DNA of 64,000 nucleotides, taken from Halobacteriales archaeon QS_6_64_34. GTDB taxonomy: Archaea; Halobacteriota; Halobacteria; Halobacteriales; Haloarculaceae. The first letter of the stretch is position 1, and each line of letters starts with the position of its first letter. The notes beneath the pieces are model-generated. The model had not been told where the DNA came from, ran no database searches, and worked only from the letters and a program-made list of their open reading frames with translations. Shown one piece after another: positions 18,373 through 28,949 of this stretch. Where the stretch lies: NCBI GenBank assembly GCA_003020925.1, contig PXRT01000013.1, positions 146,520 through 210,519 on the forward strand, in the 5' to 3' direction. The translations under genes and the position numbers were made by a program.

Positions 18373-18452
18373 TACGGTCGGTTGTAGATTATTTCCGGCG
18401 AACGTCGACCCCGGGGTCGACCTTGACCGGTAAATTGCTACAACCGACCGTA
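18373..18452. mobile_element. 80-bp palindromic MITE-like element, copy 2 (inverted relative to copies 1 and 3)
   Basis: TACGGTCGGTTGTAG...CTACAACCGACCGTA? right arm GCTACAACCGACCGTA; central GTCGACCCCGGGGTCGAC; flanked by TCA (18370-18372, 18453-18455). Confidence 0.88.
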
Positions 18453-18498
18453 TCAGGCGGTACAAACAGTCGGCACCGCGAACAGAACTGGCTGCTAG

Positions 18499-18972
18499 TC
18501 ACCGAACGTCGATGACTTCGATATCGAAGACGAGCGTGCGCCCCGCGAGTTCGTGGTTGAAATCCACTTGGACGGCGTCGTCGCGCACCGTGACCACGTC
18601 GCCGTGGAGTTCGTTTTTCGCCTCGACGTGGATGCCGACCTCCGGCTCCTGGCCGACCATCTCCTCGAAGGCCTCGGGGTCGTACTCGCGGAGCTTCTCC
18701 GCCTCGAACTCGCCGTAGGCCTTCGCGGGCGGGACCTCGATGGTCTTCTCCTCGCCGTCCTCCATCCCGACGAGGGCCTCGTCGATACCCTCGATGATGT
18801 CGCCCCGACCGACGGTGAACGAAAGCGGTGCGTAATCTGCCGGTTCGTTCCCCTGTGCCGTGATGAGGTCCTCGTGGCGGGCGACGTCCTGTCGCGAGGT
18901 GTCGAAGAGGCTCCCGTCCTCGAACCGTCCGACGTAGTGGATGGTCACCCCATCCCCGGGCTCGATTGGCAT
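18499..18972 (-). CDS. FKBP-type peptidyl-prolyl cis-trans isomerase (SlyD-like)
   Basis: [26 protein letters not shown]...[37 protein letters not shown]. Confidence 0.92.
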   Translation of the reverse strand: MPIEPGDGVTIHYVGRFEDGSLFDTSRQDVARHEDLITAQGNEPADYAPLSFTVGRGDIIEGIDEALVGMEDGEEKTIEVPPAKAYGEFEAEKLREYDPEAFEEMVGQEPEVGIHVEAKNELHGDVVTVRDDAVQVDFNHELAGRTLVFDIEVIDVR

Positions 18973-19113
18973 ACCACGTGTTCTGTACAGGAACGATTTA
19001 AACCCAGCTTTTGCTCGCCGAACCTGCTGGCCGTACCGACATCGAGCCCGACTCGTCGGGGACACGTCGCCGGGTCGCGAACCCTTAAGCCGGCGCCGGC
19101 CTACGCGTTCGGC

Positions 19114-20796
19114 ATGTTCGACCCCGAGGAGCTGGACGAGATTCGCGAGGCGAAAGCCGAGTGGGAGACAGAGAACGTCCAGCCGACCGTCGACCGATTC
19201 GGCGAGCGCGAGAAGCGGTTTAGGACGGACACGGAGGGGCAGGAAGTCGACCGACTGTACACGCCGGCGGACGTGGCCGACCTCGACTACGACGAGGACC
19301 TCGGTTTCCCGGGCCGGGAACCGTACACCCGTGGCGTCTACTCGACGGGGTATCGCGGCCGTCTCTGGACCATGCGCCAATACGCCGGGATGGGGACCGC
19401 CACGGAGACCAACGAGCGGTTCAACTACCTGCTGGACGAGGGCCAGACCGGCCTCTCGATGGCCTTCGACCTGCCGACTCAGATGGGGTATGACTCCGAC
19501 GACGCGATGGCGGCCGGCGAGGTCGGTAAGACCGGCGTCGCCATCGACTCCCTCGCCGACATGGAGACCGTCTTCGAGGGAATTCCCCTGGACGAGGTCT
19601 CGACGTCGATGACCATCAATGCGCCCGCCGCCGTCCTGCTGGCGATGTACATCGCCGTCGGCGACATCCAGGGCGTCGACCGAGCGGACCTTCGGGGCAC
19701 CATCCAGAACGACGTGCTCAAGGAGTATATCGCCCGCAACACGTTCATCTACCCGCCCGAGCCCTCGATGCGACTCATCACCGATATCTTCGAGTTCTGC
19801 GCGGCGGAGACGCCGAAGTTCAACACGATTTCCATCTCGGGCTATCACATCCGCGAGGCCGGGTCGACGGCCGCTCAGGAAATCGCGTTCACGCTCGGGG
19901 ACGGCATCGAGTACGTCGAGGCCGCCATCGAGGCCGGGCTGGACGTCGACGACTTCGCCCCACAGCTCTCCTTCTTTTTCGCGTCGTACAACAACATCTT
20001 GGAGGAGGTCGCGAAGTTCCGGGCCGCCCGGCGGCTGTGGGCGAAGCTGATGGACGAGCGCTTCGACGCCGAGAATCCAAAGTCCAAACAGCTCAAGTTC
20101 CACACACAGACCGCCGGCTCGACGCTGACCGCCCAGCAGATAGAGAACAACGTCGTCAGAGTGGCCTATCAGGCACTGGCCGCAGTGCTGGGTGGCACCC
20201 AGAGTCTACACACCAACGGGAAAGACGAGGCCATCGGCCTGCCCACCGAGGAGTCGGTCCGGACCGCCCTGCGGACCCAGCAGATTCTCGCCCACGAATC
20301 GGGAGCCGCCGACACTATCGACCCGCTCGCGGGCAGCTACTACGTCGAGTCCCTGACCGACGAACTGGAACAGGAAGCCCGCGCCATCATCGAGGACGTC
20401 GACGAACGCGGCGGGATGCGCCGGGCCATCGAGAACCAGTGGGTCCAGCGCCGGATTCAGGACGTGGCCTTCGAGCGCCAGCGCGAGCAGGAGGCCGGCG
20501 AGCGCATCATCGTCGGCGTCAACGAGTTCGAAGTCGAAGAGGAGGGTGAGCAGGACATCGAGGAGGTCGACGAGGCCGTCGAGGCCGCCCAGCAGGAGAG
20601 CGTCGCCAAGGTGCGTAAGGAGCGCGACGACGACGCCGTCGAGGCCAGACTCGACGCGCTGCGGGAGGCCACACAGGGCGAGGAGAATCTGATGCCCTAC
20701 ATCGTCGACGCGGTGAAAGCCTACGCGACCACGGGCGAGGTGTGTGACGTACTCCGGGACGTCTTCGGGGAGTACCAGCCCGGCTCGTCGATGTGA
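19114..20796 (+). CDS. Methylmalonyl-CoA mutase, catalytic large subunit
   Basis: [43 protein letters not shown]...[11 protein letters not shown]; no B12-binding domain in this ORF. Confidence 0.93.
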   Translation: MFDPEELDEIREAKAEWETENVQPTVDRFGEREKRFRTDTEGQEVDRLYTPADVADLDYDEDLGFPGREPYTRGVYSTGYRGRLWTMRQYAGMGTATETNERFNYLLDEGQTGLSMAFDLPTQMGYDSDDAMAAGEVGKTGVAIDSLADMETVFEGIPLDEVSTSMTINAPAAVLLAMYIAVGDIQGVDRADLRGTIQNDVLKEYIARNTFIYPPEPSMRLITDIFEFCAAETPKFNTISISGYHIREAGSTAAQEIAFTLGDGIEYVEAAIEAGLDVDDFAPQLSFFFASYNNILEEVAKFRAARRLWAKLMDERFDAENPKSKQLKFHTQTAGSTLTAQQIENNVVRVAYQALAAVLGGTQSLHTNGKDEAIGLPTEESVRTALRTQQILAHESGAADTIDPLAGSYYVESLTDELEQEARAIIEDVDERGGMRRAIENQWVQRRIQDVAFERQREQEAGERIIVGVNEFEVEEEGEQDIEEVDEAVEAAQQESVAKVRKERDDDAVEARLDALREATQGEENLMPYIVDAVKAYATTGEVCDVLRDVFGEYQPGSSM

Positions 20797-20841
20797 GCGG
20801 GTCGTCAGACGAACTATAACCCGTCCCCGAGAAGCACGCCC

Positions 20842-21231
20842 ATGCAGTTCGACCACGCCGGCGTCGCGACCGACGACGCCGACGGCCTCGCGGCTCTCTA
20901 CGGGACCGCCTTCGACGCGCCGGTCGCCCACGAAGAGGAGTTCGACGGGCTCCGCGTCGTCTTCCTGAATCTGGGCAACGGCTACTTCGAACTCCTCGAG
21001 CCACTGCCCGGTGCCGACGGCGCCGTCTCGACCTATCTCGACCGACACGGACCGGGGCTCCACCACCTCGCGCTCGCGACCGAGGATATCGACGCCGCAC
21101 TCGAGGCCGCGCGCGCGGCCGGCGTCGACCTCATCGACGAGTCGCCACGGCCCGGCGCGTGGGGTCACGAAGTAGCGTTTTGCCATCCGAAATCGACCGG
21201 TGGCGTCCTCGTGGAGTTCGTGGAGCACTGA
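20842..21231 (+). CDS. mce: Methylmalonyl-CoA epimerase
   Basis: FDHAGVATDDADGLAALY...GPGLHHLALATEDIDAALE; glyoxalase-fold signature, downstream of the mutase. Confidence 0.88.
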   Translation: MQFDHAGVATDDADGLAALYGTAFDAPVAHEEEFDGLRVVFLNLGNGYFELLEPLPGADGAVSTYLDRHGPGLHHLALATEDIDAALEAARAAGVDLIDESPRPGAWGHEVAFCHPKSTGGVLVEFVEH

Positions 21232-21382
21232 CAGGTCGCCGCCAGACGGTGGTGTACGGTAACATGCATCATTACGTAAGTTGAACTATCATCCCGATAA
21301 CCGAAGACCGACTGGAGCGAGGTGAGCCACCCGAACGGACCGGCACGACGGTCGGAGGGAAAAGAACTTGTCAGTTGCAAGT

Positions 21383-22354
21383 ATGGGTCAACATATGAAG
21401 GCAATTGTCCTTGCTGGCGGCTATGCAACACGAATGTGGCCAATCACCCGGCATCGACCCAAGATGCTGCTCCCGGTCGGCGAGTCGACCGTCATCGACG
21501 ATATCGTCGACGACCTCGAAAGCGACGAGCGCATCAACGAAATCTTCATCTCGACGAACGAGGCCTTCGCCAGCGAGTTCGAGGAACACTTCGCCCAGCG
21601 GGGGACCGACAAGATAACCATGTCCGTCGAGGACACCGCCGACGAGGACGAGAAGTTCGGTGTCGTCGGGGCGCTCGCACAGCTCGTCGACCGCGAGGGG
21701 CTGGGCGATGAGGACCTGTTGGTCATCGCCGGCGACAACCTCTTTGGCTTCAGCATCAGCGAGTTCATCGACCAGTTCAAGGAGTACGACGACCCGATGC
21801 TTGCGGCCTACGACGTCGGTGACCTCGAGAAGGCGAAATCCTACGGCCTCATCCAGGTCGAGGGCGACGAAATCGTCGACTTCCAGGAGAAACCCGACAA
21901 CCCCAAGAGCACGCTCGTCTCCATCGCCTGCTATGCCTTCCCGGCCGACGCCATCCGCTTCGACGAGTACCTCTCCGGGGACAACAACCCCGACGAGCCC
22001 GGATGGTTCATCCAGTGGCTCGTCGACCACGGCTCCGTGCGACCGTTCAGCTTCGAGGACATCTGGTACGACATCGGGACGGCCGACAGCTATCTCGAGG
22101 CCGTCGAGTTCGCCCTCCAGGGCGAGAACATCGTCGCCGACGATGCCACCGTCGAAAGCTCGAAACTCGGCGACAACGTCCACGTGCTCCCCGGCGCGAC
22201 TATCCGGAACTCCAGCGTCGAGGACACTGTTGTCTTCCAGGACGCCACCATCACCGACTCCGATGTCAGCGACTCAGTCATCGACGTGAAAGCCAGCGTC
22301 CACGACAAAGAACTCGATAACGCGCTGCTGGGCCAGCACACCCGCGTACAGTAG
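21383..22354 (+). CDS. Sugar nucleotidyltransferase (glucose-1-phosphate thymidylyltransferase/GlmU-like)
   Basis: MKAIVLAGGYATRMWPITRHRPKMLLPVGES, C-terminal hexapeptide-like repeats. Confidence 0.88.
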   Translation: MGQHMKAIVLAGGYATRMWPITRHRPKMLLPVGESTVIDDIVDDLESDERINEIFISTNEAFASEFEEHFAQRGTDKITMSVEDTADEDEKFGVVGALAQLVDREGLGDEDLLVIAGDNLFGFSISEFIDQFKEYDDPMLAAYDVGDLEKAKSYGLIQVEGDEIVDFQEKPDNPKSTLVSIACYAFPADAIRFDEYLSGDNNPDEPGWFIQWLVDHGSVRPFSFEDIWYDIGTADSYLEAVEFALQGENIVADDATVESSKLGDNVHVLPGATIRNSSVEDTVVFQDATITDSDVSDSVIDVKASVHDKELDNALLGQHTRVQ

Positions 22355-22367
22355 TACCTCTTTACTT

Positions 22368-22416
22368 CTGGGGGTTTCCTCGCGCGCTCTCCGAGCGCGC
22401 TGCGGGAATCCCCCAG
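22368..22416. terminator. Long imperfect hairpin in a convergent intergenic region
   Basis: CTGGGGGttTCC..GCGCGCTC..GAGCGCGC..GGGAatCCCCCAG. Confidence 0.45.
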
Positions 22417-22424
22417 TCCGCGCT

Positions 22425-22752
22425 CGGGTGTCGTCGACCGAACCGTTCCGGGCGCGTCAGTGAGAAACGGCACCGCCAGCGGGTCGAGCACGCAGATGTA
22501 GGACTGCTCGCGCTCGTCGCCGAGGAAGGCGTGAGCGCCGTCGTCGGTCGTACAGAGGTCCTCGATGCCCGGCGGTTCGCCATCCAGGTCGCGCTTGTGG
22601 TCGCGAAGCGTCGCGACCCAGGCCGCTGCGGTCTCGGGCGGGGCGGCCCCGTAGAGGTCGCCAAGCCCCGCCGCGATATTGTCGGGGAGCCGAAACTGTT
22701 CGAGCGTCAGTTCGAGGCCGAGTCCGCTCGGGTCAATGTTGGTAGCTGCCAT
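22425..22752 (-). pseudogene. Organomercurial lyase (MerB)-like N-terminal remnant, truncated
   Basis: MAATNIDPSGLGLELTLEQFRLPDNIAAGLGDLYG...EQSYICVLDPLAVPFLTDAPGTVRSTTP, then runs into hairpin-derived sequence. Confidence 0.45.
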
Positions 22753-22829
22753 CGCAGTCTTACTTTGTTACCCGAAGTTATTATACTGTGAAGTCCAAAG
22801 TTAAGCAGTAAGTCCACGAGAGCGAAGCT

Positions 22830-23165
22830 ATGGAGGGATTCGACTGTGCGACCGACGACCCGAGGTGTTACTGCTTGTTGGACGACGTGCTGGGCTTGCT
22901 CGGCAAAAAGTACGTCATGGATATCGTCTGTGTCATCGCCATCCACGGGACGGTCCGGTTCGGGATGCTGGAAAAGCACATCCCCGACGCGAGCACCTCC
23001 ACGCTGTCGGCACGGCTAGACGACCTCGAACGGGAGGGGTTGCTCACCCGCCAGCAGTACGACGAGATTCCGCCCCGCGTCGAGTACGAACTGACCGACG
23101 ACGGCGCGGAGTTGGCCGAGCGGTTAGCGCCGGTCCTGGAGTGGGTCCAGGAGCGAAACGGCTGA
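22830..23165 (+). CDS. HxlR family winged-helix transcriptional regulator
   Basis: CYCLLDDVLGLLGKKYVMDIVCVIAIHGTVRFGMLEKHIPDASTSTLSARLDDLEREGLLTRQQYDEIPPRVEYELTDDG. Confidence 0.88.
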   Translation: MEGFDCATDDPRCYCLLDDVLGLLGKKYVMDIVCVIAIHGTVRFGMLEKHIPDASTSTLSARLDDLEREGLLTRQQYDEIPPRVEYELTDDGAELAERLAPVLEWVQERNG

Positions 23166-23222
23166 CTCCGGAGCGGGGGTGTGATACCCAAGGTGTAGAC
23201 GCGACGCACGGACAGCCAGGCG

Positions 23223-25441
23223 TTAAGCCTCGTCGTCGGCGTTGGGTCGGAGGTGCCGGTACGCACCGAAACCGAGGGCTGTGACGCCGGTCGCGGCGCC
23301 GAACCCTGGGCCCGAACTACCGGTCGCTTCCTCGTTCGGCGTGGGGCTCGAGGCCCCGGCCTGCATGTTGTTGCCGCCGCTGCCCCCCGCACCGCTGCTG
23401 CTGTCGTCGGCACCGCTCCCGCCGTCGTCGCTACCCTCGGACTGGGCGGCGAGTTCCTCGGGCTGGAAGACGTACATCCCGTCGTTGGGGTAGCTCCGGT
23501 TGGCGCCGCGCCAGCCGTCCTCACAGCAGAGCACGCGGCGAAGTCCGGACCGACGATGACCGGCTCAAGCGTCGAGACGTTGTAGTCCGATTCGAGTTCC
23601 GCCCGATAGACGACGCCGCCGTCGACGCGCTCCAGCGCGATGTCGCCGCCGTCGTTGCTCGGTCCCGCGAGGTCGTCGTTGAACTCGGAGATACCGAAGT
23701 AGATGTAATCGCCCGGCTGGGCGTCGTCGGCACTGTCAACGCCTTCGGCCTTGTTGAACTCGATGGACGCGCCGGCTTCCTTGCCCGCCTCCCGCGTCTC
23801 CAGGAAGGGGATTCGACGGAGTTCTTCGTCGACGCCGTCCGGACCGTTTGCCGCGTACTGGCGGCCCCATTCGACGATGTCTTCCCGTGGGATGTAATCC
23901 TGGTTGCCGTTCTCGATGACTTCGAGGTCGGCCTGTTTGAGTACGTCCTCGGTGACGTCCTCGCCCTCGCTCCAGTCGCTGTGGCTTTCGAGGTAGTCGG
24001 CCTGTGTCACGTCGTCGTACTCGGCAATCCAGGCTGCAATCTCCCGGTTGCTCGCGTGCCCGAGTTCCAGCCACTCGACTTCGAGCGGGACCTCGGCCGG
24101 TGACCCACCCGACGAGGCCGCGTCGTTCGTGACCTTGATGGCGTACAGCGTCCCCGCGACGTCCATCGGGTCGTCGTAGCTGGGAATCGGCTCGTCGGCG
24201 ACGAACTTGTAGATACCTTTGCTGTCGCCGTCCGAACAGCCATAAACCGTCCGTTCGTCGGGGAGGAAGTCCGGCGCTTCCCAGGACGTCCGACCCATCG
24301 CGTAGTGTTTGACCGGCGTGATGTCTTCGGGGGCGGCGGCCGGGTCCTGAATCTCGACGTGGTAGCCGTACCGGTACGGGTTCGGGTAGGTGTCGCCGAT
24401 TGGCTCTATGGGGTTGTCCTCACCGGCCGGGACCGGGTCGGCACCGAGGTAGTACGCGAGGTACTCGATTCCCGGAAGGTTCCAGTTCCCCTGGACGTAC
24501 CAGCCTTCGACCTCGTCGTAACTGTTGATAGCGTCTTGGACGGCTGCCGGGTTCGGCCGGTTCCAGAACTCCGCTGCAGCGACGAGCCCCTCCCCCGTGC
24601 CCGCCTCCTGGACGTCGCTCATACTGTTCGTGAGATTCGAGCGCGGGTGTGCGTAATGTTCCTCGGAGGAGACCGGCGTCTCCCAGGGCGTGAGGTCGCC
24701 ATAGCAGTTGATTCGGGTCCCGCCGATGTCACGGAACTGGGGCGTGTTGACGGTGTTGATTGCGTTCTCCGCGTCTGCCTCCCACTCCCCGTCGGCGTTC
24801 TGTGAGAGCGGCGTGCGCATGATACTCCCGGGGCTGGTCTCGTCGCCAGTGAACATGTACCCCGCCGTGCCGTCCTCGTTCGTTGTGACGAAATGGTTGG
24901 AGTCGGGGTTCTGTCCGGGGTCGTTGTACGCCACGCCGGCGAAGTTCTCAGACGTGATGGCCTGTCCGTCCGGTGTTTGGACAAACCCCCACCGCTCTGT
25001 CCCACCGTTGATAGGGTCGCCCTCCTGAATCAGATACTCGAACTCGTACGCTGCGGCCCGGGTGTAATCCTGCTCTTCGCCTTCAGGTGGGGTGGGCTCG
25101 GAGAAATCGTCGTTCGAGCCGTCGAACTCGAAGTTGAACCCGCTGTAGTAGCCGATACCGCCCTTGTCCCAGGGCTCGGGGTTGTCCCGGCTCGGGTGTT
25201 GAACACTGTGGAGCAGGCTCCCGTCGGCGAAGACGAACGGCCCGGTCATTTCGGCGCCGAACGCCGTCGTCGAGAACCGCTTGAGATTGCCGACGACGCT
25301 GGGCGCGCCGTCCGTCAGCGTGTCTTCCGGGTCCGTTTCTCTGCTGTCCCGGTCCTTCTGTGCGGTTGCGAGACCAGTCGTCCCGGCGCCGACCGCAGCG
25401 GCGACGGATGCTTTCATCAGGGTACGCCGTGATATGTCCAT
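23223..25441 (-). pseudogene. PhoX/DUF839 family Tat-secreted protein with a frameshift near 23530
   Basis: Tat signal MDISRRTLMKASVAAAVGAG; frame 1 ends ...LEPVIVGPDF|AACSAVR; frame 2 resumes (R)VLCCEDGWRGANRSYPNDGMYVFQPEELA...and a C-terminal TM. Confidence 0.65.
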
Positions 25442-25606
25442 GCAAGCGACAGGTCCGGGCATTCGACAAAAAGCGCTTATAAGATATCTATATTCGGCTC
25501 TGGGCACTACGTCGTCTGGGTAGCGGTACGGAGAGCTAGCAAGAACCAAGAGCCCGACGTAGCACTCATATTTACGTTCATAAACACCGGTCGCGGAACA
25601 GCGAAC

Positions 25607-26017
25607 ATGTCCCAGGTCGCGCCCGGTGAGGAGAGCCGATTGCACCGAGAGTACGTCATGGACGTCCGTGTCCGCGAGCTGTCCGACGGCGACGGGCCGA
25701 GATACAGATTCGAGGCCCCCCGCCACGAGGGTATCACGTTCGAGGACCCGGACGCGGCGGAGCTGTACGCCGACATCTACTTCGACGTCAACGGCTTCGA
25801 GGAAGCCGGAACGGGCGAGCGCGGTGTTCCACCGGTCATCATCCAGGCCGGCCGGGATACCCTCGCCGCGTATTTCCTGACCCAGGACGGCATCGACGAG
25901 CAGTGGGTCGGGTCGTTCATGGGCGTCCAGCCGGGGAAGATTCTGCGGTACAAATCGCGGGTGCAGGACCGGGCGACGAACATCCGGAGCCGAATAGAGG
26001 ACAAAGGACTGGAGTAG
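25607..26017 (+). CDS. Conserved haloarchaeal hypothetical protein
   Basis: 136-aa ORF MSQVAPGEESRLHREYVMDVRVRELSDGDGPRYRFEAPRHEGITFEDPDAAELYADIYFDVNGF. Confidence 0.6.
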   Translation: MSQVAPGEESRLHREYVMDVRVRELSDGDGPRYRFEAPRHEGITFEDPDAAELYADIYFDVNGFEEAGTGERGVPPVIIQAGRDTLAAYFLTQDGIDEQWVGSFMGVQPGKILRYKSRVQDRATNIRSRIEDKGLE

Positions 26018-26018
26018 C

Positions 26019-26732
26019 CTACGCCAGCCAGGCGTCCTCGACGACGATAGTCCCCCGCGTCCCGTCCCACTCGGTCGAGTACTCCAGTTCGATGCGCTGG
26101 TCCATGTGCGGGCCGTCGGTAACCAGGGTCTCGAACTCCCCGCCTTCGCCGAGGATGTGGACGCCGTACTCGTCGTTCAGTGCTTCCAGTTCGTCCAGCG
26201 CGTCGGCGTCGAGCCGGCGCCCGAGCCAGGACTCGTCGAGGCCGTAGGCGGCCACGCGGATGATGCGAATCTCGAAACCGGCATCGAGCATCGCGTCGGC
26301 GAGGTCGCGGGGGTTCTCCTGCCACAGCGGGGCAAAGAGGTTGGCCTCCAGTCGCTCGGCCATCGCCTCGATGCGGCTGGTCTGGTACTCGCTCTCGACG
26401 GCGCCGGCGGTGACACCGGCGACACCGATATCGTCGTCTAGCTCGCCCAGTGCGGCCTCCAGCGGTTCGAGTTCCGCGTCGCCCTGCTCGCCCGAATCGG
26501 GGACGTCGGCGGCGCCGAAGTCGTCGGGTTCGACCTCCAGGAGTTCGATGCCGATGCTCTCGGCTGCGAGGGCGGCGAGTCGCGTCGCCGGGACGTGGTA
26601 CATGTAGGAGTCGCCCTCGGGATGGACCGTCACCAGTCGCTCGACGGGGTAGTCGTTCTCGAGTGCGCGATACAGCGCCCACGAGGAGTCTTTCCCGCCC
26701 GAGAACAGCGACACCCACACGCCGTCAGTCAT
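26019..26732 (-). CDS. Diphthine--ammonia ligase/TIGR00290 PP-loop ATPase
   Basis: WVSLFSGGKDSSWALYRAL; MYHVPATRLAALAAESIGIELLEVE; GEGGEFETLVTDGPHM. Confidence 0.85.
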   Translation of the reverse strand: MTDGVWVSLFSGGKDSSWALYRALENDYPVERLVTVHPEGDSYMYHVPATRLAALAAESIGIELLEVEPDDFGAADVPDSGEQGDAELEPLEAALGELDDDIGVAGVTAGAVESEYQTSRIEAMAERLEANLFAPLWQENPRDLADAMLDAGFEIRIIRVAAYGLDESWLGRRLDADALDELEALNDEYGVHILGEGGEFETLVTDGPHMDQRIELEYSTEWDGTRGTIVVEDAWLA

Positions 26733-26767
26733 GACCGAGCGTAGCCGGCCCGCGTGTAAATCGCTGT

Positions 26768-27889
26768 CTATTCGACCAGTTCGGCCTCGATATCGGTCTC
26801 GCTGACGTAGGCCGCGACGCGGACGCCGACCACGGCGACGAGGATACCCGCGAGGATGAACGTCGCCAGGCGGGTCCCCAGGTCCATCGCGAAGCCGTTG
26901 ACCTCGACGATACCGAAGTTCATCGCCGGGACGCGGAGGGGGCCGAACACGCCCGCTCGTTCGAGGAAGTACGCCGAGAACCCACGGACTACGAGGCCGA
27001 CCGCGACCGCGCCGAAGGGGAGGTTCACGTAGGCGCTGCGGATGCCCTCCCGCTGGAGGAGTTCGTCCAGCAGCCGCCCCAGCGAGGCCGCCAGCGCGGC
27101 GGCGGTCAGCCAGGGGACGCTCTCGAAGAGAAACTGGTTGGCGAGGATAAAGAGGCCGGTCGAGCCGGGCGGCGATATCTCCAGTGCGCCGGCGAAGATG
27201 CCGACGATGGAGAGCCCGCCGGCGACGACGTAGGTCACGAGCGAGACCTGCCCCGAGTAGAGCGCCTCGCGTATCTGGCCCGGGAGCCTGGCGAGGTAGT
27301 CGTCGATGCCGAGTCCCTTGTAGATGAGAAATACGCCCAGGGCGGCGGCAATGGCACCGAGTGCGGTGGTGGGCGCGACGAACTGGAGCAAGAGGGGTAG
27401 CGCCAGCAACGCGATACCGACCGGGACCAGCACGGTGCGGCGGAGTTCCTCGTCGGCGAGGAACTGCTTGAGCAGGTAGTAGGTGGACTCGATGTCACGG
27501 GCCTGCCGGACGACGACGCGGTCGACGGCGTCGACGCGGACGCGGCTCTCGATGATGGGGACCAGCCGCTCGTCGTCGGCGCTGTCGACGACGACTACCG
27601 CCGAATCGGGGTCGTACTGTGCGACGAGGGACTCCGTCTGGCGGGCGATTTCGCGGTCGCTCCCGACCGCGTCGCTGCCGCCGCCGAGGACCGCCACGAC
27701 GGCGTCGTTGCCCTCCGCTTCGAGGTCGTCGGCCACGCGCAGCCCCTCGAGCAGGCAGTTGATTCGGCTGTCCTCGGGGTCGACGATGCCGGTCTCCGTT
27801 ATCGTCGACTCCACGGCAGCCCGACCAACGACCGGACACCTGTCGGACACAGGGCTGTCCCGGTCGATACACACCACCAGCGTTGTCAC
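26768..27889 (-). CDS. DUF373 family membrane protein
   Basis: MTTLVVCIDRDSPVSDRCPVVGRAAVESTITETGIVDPEDSRINCLLEGLRVADDLEAEGNDAVVAVLGG. Confidence 0.85.
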   Translation of the reverse strand: MTTLVVCIDRDSPVSDRCPVVGRAAVESTITETGIVDPEDSRINCLLEGLRVADDLEAEGNDAVVAVLGGGSDAVGSDREIARQTESLVAQYDPDSAVVVVDSADDERLVPIIESRVRVDAVDRVVVRQARDIESTYYLLKQFLADEELRRTVLVPVGIALLALPLLLQFVAPTTALGAIAAALGVFLIYKGLGIDDYLARLPGQIREALYSGQVSLVTYVVAGGLSIVGIFAGALEISPPGSTGLFILANQFLFESVPWLTAAALAASLGRLLDELLQREGIRSAYVNLPFGAVAVGLVVRGFSAYFLERAGVFGPLRVPAMNFGIVEVNGFAMDLGTRLATFILAGILVAVVGVRVAAYVSETDIEAELVE

Positions 27890-27950
27890 AGTGTTGGAGA
27901 GACGGTCGCGAAATAAAAAACTCTCGCGGCAGCGTCCCGCCTGGCCACCG

Positions 27951-28949
27951 TCACTGCCGGAACGAGAACCCGTCGACGTCGCCTTCGAAGGCAGTTGTCA
28001 GGCCGGCCCCGAGCGCGAACGCGACGGCCTGGGCGCCACCGCGAATCTTCGACCGGAGCCCGCGCTGGGGCTCGAACTCCGCGACGGTCACCGGCTCGCC
28101 CAGTTCGGATTCCAGTCGGGCCTCGACGTCCTCCCGGGTGCCGATATCGTCGACGAGTCCGAGTTCGTGGGCTTCCGTCCCGAGGAAGATTCTCGCTTCG
28201 GTGTCCCGAATCGCCGCCTCGTCCAGCCCGCGGCCCTCGGCGACGGTCTCGACGAACTGGTCGTAGTAGTCGTCGATGAGCCCCTGGAGATACTCGCGTT
28301 CGTGCTCCTCGAACTCCTTCAGGGGCGTCCCGGCGTCCTTGTACTCGCCGGCGGTCAGCTGCTCGTAGGAGAGCCCGACACGGTCGGCCAGTTCCTTGGC
28401 GTTGACCCGCGAACCGATGACGCCGATGGAGCCGACGATAGAGCCCTCGCGGGCCCAGAGTTCGTCACAGCCGGCGGCGATGTCGTAGCCGCCGCTGGCA
28501 CAGACGTCCGTCGCGTAGGCGACGGTGGGTCCGTCGAAGGCCACAGCGGCCAGCCGGATGTCCTCGCTCGGGACGATTTGCCCGCCCGGCGTGTTGAGCT
28601 TCAGCAGGAGCGCCTCGGCGCCACGGTCCTCGTCGGCGCGCTCTATCTGCTCGACGATGTCGTCCGCGCCGGGGCTGGTCGGCGGACTGGTGATACTGCC
28701 ACCGCCGCCGTCCCGCGTTATCGGCCCCTCGACTGCGACCTCGGCGACGTTGTGGCTCGGCGCGACCGACCCCGCGACGCTGCTCGCGATGCGGGCCCCG
28801 ACGAGCGCCGTTAGCACCACGAGGACGACCCCGAGCAGGTCGGTGAGGCTGGCGGGAAAGACGACGAAGGCCAGCGCGCCGGCGGCGACGGCGACGGCCG
28901 TCCCCAGGAGGACGACGCCCAGCCGGACGAGAGAGTCCGCCCCGACCAT
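27951..28949 (-). CDS. sppA: Signal peptide peptidase SppA (S49)
   Basis: ALLLKLNTPGGQIVPSEDIRLAAVAFDGPTVAYATDVCASGGYDIAAGCDELWAREGSIVGSIGVIG. Confidence 0.9.
   Translation of the reverse strand: MVGADSLVRLGVVLLGTAVAVAAGALAFVVFPASLTDLLGVVLVVLTALVGARIASSVAGSVAPSHNVAEVAVEGPITRDGGGGSITSPPTSPGADDIVEQIERADEDRGAEALLLKLNTPGGQIVPSEDIRLAAVAFDGPTVAYATDVCASGGYDIAAGCDELWAREGSIVGSIGVIGSRVNAKELADRVGLSYEQLTAGEYKDAGTPLKEFEEHEREYLQGLIDDYYDQFVETVAEGRGLDEAAIRDTEARIFLGTEAHELGLVDDIGTREDVEARLESELGEPVTVAEFEPQRGLRSKIRGGAQAVAFALGAGLTTAFEGDVDGFSFRQ

Noticed and set aside
22868-25726. Single 952-aa ORF on the minus strand
   Set aside because: Only the central part is PhoX-like; the N-terminal extension precedes the Tat signal and the C-terminal part is the antisense of the HxlR gene after the frameshift
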